Shown here: positions 1-7,043 of the stretch, piece by piece
Position numbering within the stretch: the stretch's first letter is position 1
Layout of the letters: the number at the start of each line of letters is the position of its first letter
Position numbers and translations under genes: made by a program
DNA from: Adhaeribacter rhizoryzae
GTDB lineage: Bacteria > Bacteroidota > Bacteroidia > Cytophagales > Hymenobacteraceae
Direction: 5' to 3'
Assembly: GCF_008629685.1 (NCBI RefSeq)
Contig: NZ_VWSF01000002.1
Span: 1-64,000 of the forward strand
DNA: 64,000 bases
The notes under the pieces: generated by a model
What the model was told of the DNA's origin: nothing
Seen by the model: the letters and a program-made list of their open reading frames with translations, nothing else
The model's database searches: none

Positions 1-596
1 GCTGGGCAAAAGTGGGGTTAGTTATGAAAGGCGTGGGCAAAGCCCTGTATGTGGTAGAAGCCAAGGAAATAGATGCACCCGCCGGGAAAGCGCCCATTTA
101 CTGGCGCTTGCTCACGACCCATGTAGTCCAAACCCAACAACAGGCGCAGCAGCTAATCTACTGGTATAGTTTACGCTGGAACATTGAGCAGGTCTTCCGG
201 CTGTTAAAGCAGAAAGGCTTGCAGGTGGAACTGCTGGATTTAGAAACCGGCAAAGCTTTAGTGCAACTCACGCTGCTGGCTTTGTTTGCCGCTAGCAAGA
301 TAATGCTCTTGCACCTGGCTTCTAAACAGAAAGAAGCCGTGCCGCTGGCAGAAAGCTTTACCCAGCAGGAAGTCGCTTGTATGCAGGCTTTACAAAAACG
401 CTATGAAGGAAAAACAGCCAAGCAGCGGAATCCTTACCCCCAAGACTCTTTACAATGGTGCTACTGGATAATAGCCCGATTAGGCGGGTGGAAACCCCAC
501 GAAAAGCAGGCGGGGGTGATTACCCTTTTGCGCGGTTGGCTTTACTTTCAGCATATCTTGCACGGGTGGACCCTGGCCCAAAAATTTGTGTCCTAA
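1..596 (+). mobile_element. IS4-family transposase, C-terminal part (cut by window start)
   Basis: The reading frame is open from the first bases of the window, so the N-terminus, and the first catalytic Asp residues, lie outside; the GTG at 12 is probably not the true start. The signature Y-(2)-R-(3)-E-(6)-K of IS4 transposases is exact in YSLRWNIEQVFRLLK, about 50 codons from the left edge, and carries the catalytic Glu of the DDE triad. The helical C-terminal tail after it is typical. Just after the stop, 603-615 is a 6-1-6 palindrome (ccctaa/ttaggg) that could belong to the right end of the element; no target duplication can be tested because the left end is missing. Confidence 0.88.
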
Positions 597-1111
597 TCGT
601 AGCCCTAATTTAGGGAAGGTGCCCGGAGGGCAGAAGGGTTAAACTCATCAAGATGAAAAAAGCCGCACCAACGAAAGCTAAACAGGCCGAAAAAATACCA
701 CTCAATACCAAATCATCCTAAATAGACAACAAAGAACCTTAATCTTAAAATAATGACTGTTCAGCCTTCCTCTGGAATAACGATAATAAGAGTTGGTATA
801 ATACCCTTATCTAATTGAAATTGCACATTAACTTTCTAGTTAATATTTTCTAAAGAATACCCACTTACCTCGGTCATTCCGCAGAGTTCGATGACTTCCA
901 AAAGAATCTTATTGGCTACCTGCGAACAAGTTTCCTTCTGAATGACAGCGACGAGTGGCACGGCCTTAGCTTTATTTAAAAGCGCAATAATAGCCTTGCT
1001 CCCAATCTCTTGTAGCTTAATATTTTAGCAGTTTAATATTATAGATCTGCTTGCTTGTATCTGCGCCGCAGAGCAGATAAAAAATAAAATCAAAAATATT
1101 ATAGCTCAAAA
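597..1111. other. Non-coding stretch after the transposase
   Basis: AT-rich, with no coding frame I can support. It holds a palindrome at 603-615 and one copy of the dispersed palindromic repeat at 873-946 (listed separately). The right-hand end of the insertion sequence probably lies in the first part. Confidence 0.5.
873..946. repeat. Dispersed palindromic intergenic repeat, copy 1
   Basis: Ends are perfect inverted repeats gtcattc (873-879) and gaatgac (940-946). The interior is divergent but contains ttggctacctgc, also found in the copy at 60210-60264. Other copies: 20551-20632, 41464-41518, 48288-48342. It looks like a short non-autonomous or REP-like element. Confidence 0.6.
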
Positions 1112-1144
1112 TTTGGTTGCTGCGTAAAAACTCTTTTATATTTG
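1112..1144 (+). promoter_or_regulatory. Candidate Bacteroidota promoter for the poly-Cys leader and TonB receptor
   Basis: TATATTTG at 1137-1144 fits the TAnnTTTG (-7) element of Bacteroidota housekeeping promoters. A TTG at 1117-1119 (or TTTG at 1112-1115) lies 17-21 bases upstream, where the -33 element belongs. Transcription would start near 1150, giving a leader of about 175 nt that contains the whole 1198-1284 ORF. Confidence 0.45.
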
Positions 1145-1197
1145 TCTATATAATCTATAGACTTTGTGTAAATAGTAGTTCGTTATAATTTAACACC

Positions 1198-1284
1198 ATG
1201 AAAAAGATTGTTTTAAACACTCATTCAGATTCCTGCTCCGCCGCTAACAGTCTAACAAGTTGTTGTTGCTGCTATTTTGCTTAG
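1198..1284 (+). CDS. Short poly-cysteine leader peptide (28 aa), candidate attenuator ORF
   Basis: ATG at 1198, 28 codons, TAG at 1282-1284, 41 bp before the TonB receptor start. The peptide begins MKKIVLNTHS and ends SCCCCYFA. It has five Cys: one at residue 13 and four consecutive at 22-25 (TGT TGT TGC TGC), near the stop codon. There is no signal peptide or membrane segment. A run of one amino acid next to the stop in a leader ORF is the hallmark of translational sensing, by ribosome stalling when charged tRNA-Cys is low; comparable poly-Cys short ORFs in mycobacteria act as cysteine-responsive attenuators (established knowledge for those, inference here). The sequence aacaag inside the ORF can pair with cttgtt downstream, but I see no strong intrinsic terminator. 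It could instead be a small Cys-rich metal-binding peptide. Confidence 0.6.
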   Translation: MKKIVLNTHSDSCSAANSLTSCCCCYFA

Positions 1285-1325
1285 AAGTAATTATTGAGGC
1301 GTTCTTGTTCCAATCAATTTAAATC

Positions 1326-4229
1326 ATGAAAAAAGTTTTATTACTTATATATATTGGCGTATTTCTTCCCCTGTTTGTTGTTTTAGCGCAGGAAACCAGC
1401 ATTGTGCAAATAACCGGGCAGGTAACCGATCAGGAATCGAAAGTGCCGTTGCCGGGCGTAAGCGTATATGTTAAAGGTGGCGTAACCGGTACCATTACCA
1501 ATAATAACGGGGAGTTTCTTTTTAAAACCCGGCTACGGTTTCCGTTTACGCTGGTATTTTCTTCAGTTGGTTTCGAGACCCAGGAATTTCAGGTTACTGG
1601 CGTAGGCGCTAAAGTAAATATTGCCCTGAATACCCAAACGTACCTGGGCAAAGAGGTAGTGGTAACAGCCTCGCGGGTAGAAGAAAGTATAATGAAATCC
1701 CCGGTAGCCATTGAGAAACTGGATATTCGGGCTATCCGGGAAACGGCAGCGCCCAGCTTCTACGATGCCCTGGAAAACGTGAAAGGCGTGCAGATGACCA
1801 CCTCCAGCCTAACGTTTAAAGTACCCAATACCCGTGGTTTTAATATTCCGAACAACTTCCGGTTTATGCAACTGGTAGATGGCATTGACATGCAGGCAGC
1901 TACCTTAGGCGTCCCACTCGGTAATGCCATCGGCCCCACCGAGTTAGATATTGCCAGCGTAGAAATTACGCCGGGTGCGGCTTCGGCTTTGTACGGCATG
2001 AACGCCATTAATGGTATGGCTAACCTGATTACCAAAAGCCCGTTTTTACACCAGGGACTGAGTGTTTACCAGAAAACCGGTATTAACCACGTAGATGGCA
2101 AAGACTACGACCCCAGCATTTTAACCGAAACCGCTATTCGTTACGCCAAAGCTTTTAACGATAAATGGGCTTTTAAAGTAAACGGCAGCTACATGCGTGG
2201 CACCGACTGGCGCGGCAGTTCTACTAACGACCAGAACCCCAATAATTTAAGTACGGCCAACCCTTTGTATCCGGAACTGGCTGGTGCCAATAACCCGGCT
2301 TATGATGCCTGGAATAAATATGGCGACGATGCCGGTGCTAACCCCGTAACCGTTAGTGGCATTATTTACAACGGCAAACCTAATCAGAGCTTTATTTTAA
2401 GAAGAACTGGTTATTGGGAAAAAGATGTGGTGAGCCCTTATGTAGATAACTTAAAATTTGATGCGGCTTTGCATTACCGGATAGGCGAAAAAGCGGAGCT
2501 GTCGTATGGCTACCGGGTTGGTAAAATGGATGGCGTTTTCCAGCGGGGTAATAAAGTGCAGCTAGATAATGTGGTGGTACAAAATCATCACATCGAGTTA
2601 AAAGGTGCTAATTATTTCGTTAGATCTTATGCTTCTATCGAAAATACCGGCGATTCTTATAACCTGAAGCCAATGGTTGACAATCTGGAAATTTCCAGCG
2701 GGGGTTCTAACGCCGAGTGGGGCGCTAACTTTAAAGGTGCTTTACAAACTGAATTAAACAACGGTACTGATTTGGCTACTGCCATGCAACTGGCCCGTGA
2801 GGTAGCCGATAAAAATCGGGTGGAGCCTGGCACGCCGGAATTCGATAACCTGAAAAATACCATCCGGAAAATAAACAACTGGGATCATGCCAAAGTAGTA
2901 GCAGGTGCGCCGGCTACCGGCGGTGCCTGGTTAAAGCAGGAAAGTCGCCTGTACCACACCGAAGCCCAATGGGATTTTACCGACCGTATTAAATTTGCCA
3001 ATTTTTTGGTGGGCGTAGATGCCCGGATATACGAAGTAATTCCGGACGGTAATAATTTTGTGGATTTCTCGCGCCCAATCGCCGAAAGAACCCAGCCCGG
3101 CGGCAATAATGTATATTACAAGAAGTTTGGCGGTTTTACCCAGGTTACCAAAACTTTCTTCGACGATAAACTTAAATTATTTGGCTCGTTGCGCTTAGAT
3201 TACAACCCGGAGTTTGCCCCGAAGCCTAACCCCAGAATTGCGGCGGTTTATACCGTGGCCCAGAACCACAATTTCCGGGCTTCTTTCCAGAACGGTTTCC
3301 GGTTCCCAGCGCTTTTTGAAGCGGTTTCTTACGTAAATAACGGTAACGTGCGGCGGGTAGGGGGCTTAAGCTATATTAACGAAGGCCTGAATTACCTAGA
3401 TAATTCTTATACCCAAGCTTCTATTAATACTTTTAATGCGGCTGTAAACAAAGATGTAGCCAACGGCGCCGCCGCCAATGCCACTGAAGCGGCTTTAAAA
3501 AATCGGGCTTTACTACAGGCCACTAATTTATCGGCAACCCGGCCCGAGCGTATTAATTCGTTTGAGGTAGGCTATAAAGGTACCTGGCTCGATAATAAAT
3601 TAATATTAGATGTGGATGCTTACGCGAACGAGTACGACGGTTTTCTGGGCCAGGTAGAAGTAGCGGTGCCGTACACCAAAGCCAATCCTACTTTGCAAGC
3701 GCAAGTTGGTACCGATGAAGCGGTTATTGCATCGTTAGCGGCTAACCGCTCGGCGCAGCAAACCCGCTACCGGGTGTATACCAATGCTAAAAACAAATAT
3801 AATAATTACGGCTCATCGTTAGGCTTAACCTATAATTTTTACCAGAAATTTGCCGTAGCCGGTAACGTAAACTACAACAATATTTCGGAGAATAAACAAG
3901 CCGATATATTTGTAACCGGTTTTAATACCCCAAAATGGACTACTAACTTATCTATTGCGAACCGCGAAGTAGTTAAAAATGTAGGCTTTAATTTGGTTTG
4001 GCGCTGGCAGGATTCTTTCTTATGGGAAAGCACGTTGGCTAATGGTACCATTCCAGCTTACCACACTTTTGATGCCCAAGTAACGTACCGGGTACCCGAA
4101 CTGAAAACCTCGGTAAAATTAGGAGGTACCAATATTTTTAACCAGCGCTATATTCAATACGCCGCCGGCCCTACCATTGGCGGGTTATATTATGTGGCCA
4201 TTACCGTAGATGGTCTTCTGAAAAAATAA
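1326..4229 (+). CDS. TonB-dependent receptor with N-terminal carboxypeptidase-like domain
   Basis: Outer-membrane active transporter, 967 aa. Order: signal peptide (1-21, cleaved after VVLAQ), carboxypeptidase-regulatory-like beta domain (about 29-105, with ITGQVTDQESKVPLPGVSVYV), plug (about 110-240, with SAALYGMNAINGMANLITK), then a beta barrel to the end. There is no SusD partner, so it is a stand-alone importer, not a Sus-type glycan system. The substrate is not evident; the neighbours (poly-Cys leader ORF, peroxiredoxin, TauE/SafE exporter) make a sulfur compound a reasonable guess. The C-terminus (VDGLLKK) lacks the usual final aromatic residue. The start ATG at 1326 gives a clean signal peptide. 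Confidence 0.9.
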   Translation: MKKVLLLIYIGVFLPLFVVLAQETSIVQITGQVTDQESKVPLPGVSVYVKGGVTGTITNNNGEFLFKTRLRFPFTLVFSSVGFETQEFQVTGVGAKVNIALNTQTYLGKEVVVTASRVEESIMKSPVAIEKLDIRAIRETAAPSFYDALENVKGVQMTTSSLTFKVPNTRGFNIPNNFRFMQLVDGIDMQAATLGVPLGNAIGPTELDIASVEITPGAASALYGMNAINGMANLITKSPFLHQGLSVYQKTGINHVDGKDYDPSILTETAIRYAKAFNDKWAFKVNGSYMRGTDWRGSSTNDQNPNNLSTANPLYPELAGANNPAYDAWNKYGDDAGANPVTVSGIIYNGKPNQSFILRRTGYWEKDVVSPYVDNLKFDAALHYRIGEKAELSYGYRVGKMDGVFQRGNKVQLDNVVVQNHHIELKGANYFVRSYASIENTGDSYNLKPMVDNLEISSGGSNAEWGANFKGALQTELNNGTDLATAMQLAREVADKNRVEPGTPEFDNLKNTIRKINNWDHAKVVAGAPATGGAWLKQESRLYHTEAQWDFTDRIKFANFLVGVDARIYEVIPDGNNFVDFSRPIAERTQPGGNNVYYKKFGGFTQVTKTFFDDKLKLFGSLRLDYNPEFAPKPNPRIAAVYTVAQNHNFRASFQNGFRFPALFEAVSYVNNGNVRRVGGLSYINEGLNYLDNSYTQASINTFNAAVNKDVANGAAANATEAALKNRALLQATNLSATRPERINSFEVGYKGTWLDNKLILDVDAYANEYDGFLGQVEVAVPYTKANPTLQAQVGTDEAVIASLAANRSAQQTRYRVYTNAKNKYNNYGSSLGLTYNFYQKFAVAGNVNYNNISENKQADIFVTGFNTPKWTTNLSIANREVVKNVGFNLVWRWQDSFLWESTLANGTIPAYHTFDAQVTYRVPELKTSVKLGGTNIFNQRYIQYAAGPTIGGLYYVAITVDGLLKK

Positions 4230-4367
4230 AATACTAAATCTTAAATATTTAATCTGAAAACAATGTGTACCAAAGATAGGTGTAGTCCGCAGGGCTAAAG
4301 CCGGCATTAACTTATAAAGAGATGCCGGTAATTTAAAAGCAATTTTTTATAAGTTAATCGCAGCAAC

Positions 4368-4931
4368 ATGAACTTAGTACAAAATAATCAATCTTTTCTT
4401 AGCAAGAATCCATTATTTTTTAACCGCAACCGGGCCACGGAACCTGAGGCAGAAAGTAATCCGCTAGAACATCGGGCAGTAACGCCGATTGTGATAACGC
4501 GGTTGCACCTGAAAGAGATAGAAAATATGAAGATCTCGTTCCGGAATCAGGTGCGCAACGTGGTAGCGTTAGAGCAATTTATTCGCAAACGCTTGCAACA
4601 GCCTGAGACGGGCTCCGGTTTGGGTGGAGCCGAGCCAGCCGTAATCGGTATAAATTTTGGCGAGGAGCTTTCTTTTCGGTTACCAGGTTCCGGCGAGGCT
4701 TTTCATATTTTTACGGCTACTTTACAGCGCAAGAGTTATTTTTTGCAATACCGTTCCCGGGCCGAGTTAGAATCAAATATTCTGAAGGTTAATCTGAAAG
4801 TAGCGGATTTAACCGCCCTGGAACAGGAGTTAAGTATAATTCTGGAAAATATTAAGCCCATAGATTATGTATTTACGATCTGGCAGCAACAACAAAGATT
4901 AAATACCCCTAAGCAAAAACTAGCTGGGTAA
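4368..4931 (+). CDS. Hypothetical protein, 187 aa
   Basis: I do not recognise a family. It is soluble, without signal peptide or membrane helix, and contains no Cys. An N-terminal low-complexity stretch (about 1-45) is followed by an alpha/beta-looking domain with a helix around 50-75 (EIENMKISFRNQVRNVVALE) and alternating strands around 90-130. It lies 138 bp after the TonB receptor on the same strand, and its stop is only 5 nt before the tRNA-like gene at 4937, so the two may share a transcript. ATG 4527 (MKISFRNQ) is an alternative start, but the reading frame and composition are consistent from 4368. Confidence 0.65.
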   Translation: MNLVQNNQSFLSKNPLFFNRNRATEPEAESNPLEHRAVTPIVITRLHLKEIENMKISFRNQVRNVVALEQFIRKRLQQPETGSGLGGAEPAVIGINFGEELSFRLPGSGEAFHIFTATLQRKSYFLQYRSRAELESNILKVNLKVADLTALEQELSIILENIKPIDYVFTIWQQQQRLNTPKQKLAG

Positions 4932-4936
4932 TAAAA

Positions 4937-5010
4937 TAGCCGCAGTGGCCGAGCGGAGAGGCTTAGAACCGCAAAACCTGCTACAGCGGTTCGAATCCGC
5001 TCGCGGCTAT
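4937..5010 (+). tRNA. Atypical tRNA-Cys-like gene (GCA in anticodon position)
   Basis: The T-arm is perfect: stem 4985-4989/4997-5001 with loop TTCGAAT. The D-arm GCC/GGC (4948-4950/4960-4962) has GG in its loop, and T8 is at 4946. The segment from T8 to the T-stem has the length of a normal tRNA-Cys and places GCA (4971-4973 region) at positions 34-36. Oddities: C instead of the invariant U33; an anticodon stem with only three of five pairs (the two next to the loop, A-C and A-A, are broken); an acceptor readable as 8 pairs (TAGCCGCA/CGCGGCTA, one A-C mismatch) with U73, plus one extra base before T8. A T-run follows at 5010. No CCA is encoded. It could be a divergent functional tRNA-Cys, a decoy or regulatory tRNA-like RNA, or a pseudo-tRNA. 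Confidence 0.5.
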
Positions 5011-5083
5011 TTTTAATATTTACTTTCAACAGAATATTTTATAAGTTTATAAAAATATTCGAAACCTTTAAATCTATACTGTT

Positions 5084-5719
5084 ATGACATTAAGATTGGG
5101 CGATATAGCACCGGATTTTACCGCAGAAACCTCAGAAGGAACCCTCCATTTTCACGAATGGATTGGTGATGGCTGGGCCGTTTTGTTTTCGCACCCCCGC
5201 GATTATACCCCGGTTTGTACCACCGAATTGGGCGCAGTAGCCCGTATTAAAGGTGAGTTTGATAAACGCAACACCAAAGTAATAGCCATTAGCGTAGACC
5301 CGCTTGATTCGCATGCCGGCTGGATTCAGGATATCAACGAAACGCAGGATACAACCGTAAACTTCCCGCTGATTGCGGACCCCGATAAAACCATCGCGAA
5401 CCTGTACGACATGATTCATCCGAATGCCAGCGACACAGCAACCGTAAGATCGGTGTTTATTATTGGGCCCGATAAAAAAATTAAATTGCAGCTGACGTAC
5501 CCGGCATCAACCGGCCGCAACTTTGCCGAAATATTACGGGTAATCGATTCGTTGCAGCTAACCGCTAACTACAGCGTAGCTACTCCCGCCGATTGGCAAA
5601 ATGGGCAGGATTGCGTTATTGTACCGGCGGTAATAGACGAAGATATTCCGGCGAAATTCCCGAAAGGCCATAAAGTAATTAAGCCTTACCTGCGCACCAC
5701 GCCGCAGCCAAATTTATAA
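5084..5719 (+). CDS. Peroxiredoxin, Prx6 / 1-Cys type
   Basis: Reduces hydrogen peroxide and organic hydroperoxides with a peroxidatic thiol in the cytoplasm. At 211 aa it has the usual Prx6 length. Peroxidatic Cys45 sits in SHPRDYTPVCTTELG, the Prx6 signature, with Thr42 and the conserved Arg near 122 (TVRSVFII). The long C-terminal domain (about 165-211) follows the NGQDCVIVPAVIDEDI segment. Cys177 in that segment replaces the usual variable residue of the GDxVIVPP motif and might act as a resolving Cys. It lies 73 bp after the tRNA-like gene; the gap is AT-rich and may carry its own promoter. Confidence 0.93.
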   Translation: MTLRLGDIAPDFTAETSEGTLHFHEWIGDGWAVLFSHPRDYTPVCTTELGAVARIKGEFDKRNTKVIAISVDPLDSHAGWIQDINETQDTTVNFPLIADPDKTIANLYDMIHPNASDTATVRSVFIIGPDKKIKLQLTYPASTGRNFAEILRVIDSLQLTANYSVATPADWQNGQDCVIVPAVIDEDIPAKFPKGHKVIKPYLRTTPQPNL

Positions 5720-5724
5720 GCTAT

Positions 5725-5787
5725 AACCGGTAAAAGGTGGCGCTAACTTAAGCTGATTTTTAAGGGTGCTATTTTTTACCGGTTTTT
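5725..5787 (+). terminator. Inverted repeat with T-run after peroxiredoxin
   Basis: aaccggtaaaa (5725-5735) pairs with ttttaccggtt (5773-5783), followed by ttt. The loop is long (about 37 nt), so it is weaker than a textbook intrinsic terminator. Confidence 0.5.
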
Positions 5788-5953
5788 ATTTTTTTGATAA
5801 ATCTAGTTTGTCTATTAACAAAGTATACAATTATTTATTACTTTTAGACTTGGTTTTACTGGGCTATTTTTATAAACCCACGCGTTGCGGCTTTTTGTTT
5901 TTTATACCCGCTATTTTAGAAAGATACTGCTGAACTCCCCAAATAATATTTAC

Positions 5954-6934
5954 ATGACAAAGGAAAACGCTGGCTTAATTAAAAGTTCTGAAGAACAGGT
6001 TACGGTAATTACGTTGCCTGAACCACTACCCGAAGTAATTAAACTTGGTGCAGCGCAGGAGCGTAAGAAAACTTCGGATTTTCTTTTTTACTTACCCGCT
6101 CTGGCGGTTGTAATTATTTTAGCGGTTATAATGTTATTTAAGCCATTTACCGGAACCCTGGCCGGCGATTTTATGGCCGAAAATATTACCAGCGTATTTC
6201 TTTTGTATGTGCTGGGCGGGTTCCTGGCCCAAATGGTAGACGGAGCTTTGGGAATGGCCTACGGACTTACCTCTACTACTTTTTTGTTAACCATTGGCGT
6301 ACCGCCGGCGGCAGCCAGTGCCAGCGTACACATGTCCGAAATATTTACGAGCGGTGCCAGCGGGTTAATGCACCTGAAACTGAAAAACGTAAATAAAAAA
6401 CTTTTCCGGTTGCTGTTGCTGCCAGGAGTTACCGGAGCCATTCTGGGGGCCTATATTTTATCGTCGCTCGAAACTTACAGTTACCTGATGAAACCCTTGG
6501 TAGCGGTTTATACCTTGGTTTTGGGTGTATTAATTATTATAAAAGCTTTTAAGCCGCGTCGGAAAAGATTAAAAAGCGGCCGCATTGCGCCTTTGGCTTT
6601 GTTTGGGGGCTTCATGGATTCTGTGGGCGGCGGTGGCTGGGGACCGGTTGTTTCATCGAGCCTGATTGCGGGTGGCCGTTCGCCGCGTTTTGCCATTGGC
6701 TCGGTTAATCTGGCCGAGTTTTTTATTGCTTTTGCCAGTTCGCTTACCTTTTTTGCCATGATTGGTATTAGTTTCTGGCAAATAATTGCCGGCCTGATTG
6801 TAGGAGGCGTTATTGCGGCGCCCATTGCGGCTAATTTATCGAAGCGCTTACCCGTTAAATCGCTGATGATTTTGGTAGGTGTAATTGTAATATTGGTAAG
6901 CCTCCGGATTTTGTTTCTGGCTTTCTTAAAGTAA
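5954..6934 (+). CDS. TauE/SafE family membrane exporter
   Basis: Predicted transporter of sulfite or organosulfur anions across the inner membrane (family role; TSUP superfamily). The 326-aa protein has a soluble N-terminal tail of about 45 residues, then about eight helices: one at 50-70, the conserved repeat around GGFLAQMVDGALGMAYGL, and the second-half counterpart GGFMDSVGGGGWGPVV. These two glycine-rich motifs are characteristic. I chose ATG 5954 (MTKENAGLIKSS); the frame extends to a TTG at 5885, but that gives an unlikely N-terminus. The position next to a peroxiredoxin and the poly-Cys leader ORF fits a role in thiol/sulfite handling. Confidence 0.85.
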   Translation: MTKENAGLIKSSEEQVTVITLPEPLPEVIKLGAAQERKKTSDFLFYLPALAVVIILAVIMLFKPFTGTLAGDFMAENITSVFLLYVLGGFLAQMVDGALGMAYGLTSTTFLLTIGVPPAAASASVHMSEIFTSGASGLMHLKLKNVNKKLFRLLLLPGVTGAILGAYILSSLETYSYLMKPLVAVYTLVLGVLIIIKAFKPRRKRLKSGRIAPLALFGGFMDSVGGGGWGPVVSSSLIAGGRSPRFAIGSVNLAEFFIAFASSLTFFAMIGISFWQIIAGLIVGGVIAAPIAANLSKRLPVKSLMILVGVIVILVSLRILFLAFLK

Positions 6935-6974
6935 GCGCCCTTTTTAATTTAAAATATTGGCAGGAGTTCTGCTG

Positions 6975-7028
6975 GGTAAGCCCCTGATTTTGGATGCTTT
7001 ACAGCAAAAGTAGGGGCTTACCTTTTTT
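6975..7028 (+). terminator. Intrinsic terminator of the TauE/SafE gene
   Basis: Perfect 11-bp stem ggtaagcccct (6975-6985) / aggggcttacc (7012-7022), 26-nt loop, then tttttta. It sits between convergent genes and ends the plus-strand transcript. Confidence 0.75.
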
Positions 7029-7043
7029 ATTAAAACCAAAGGC

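Noticed and set aside
1255-1312. Intrinsic terminator as the attenuator of the poly-Cys leader
   Set aside because: Only a 6-bp aacaag/cttgtt pairing with a loop of about 50 nt was found and no T-run; if attenuation exists it may act by Rho or translation coupling.
1760-3106. Minus-strand open frames inside the TonB receptor (1326-4229)
   Set aside because: Antisense shadows of a strong coding gene, with no start context or family resemblance.
4937-5010. Canonical class II (Ser/Leu) tRNA
   Set aside because: No long variable arm; the distance from T8 to the T-stem is that of a class I tRNA-Cys, so it was recorded as tRNA-Cys-like instead.
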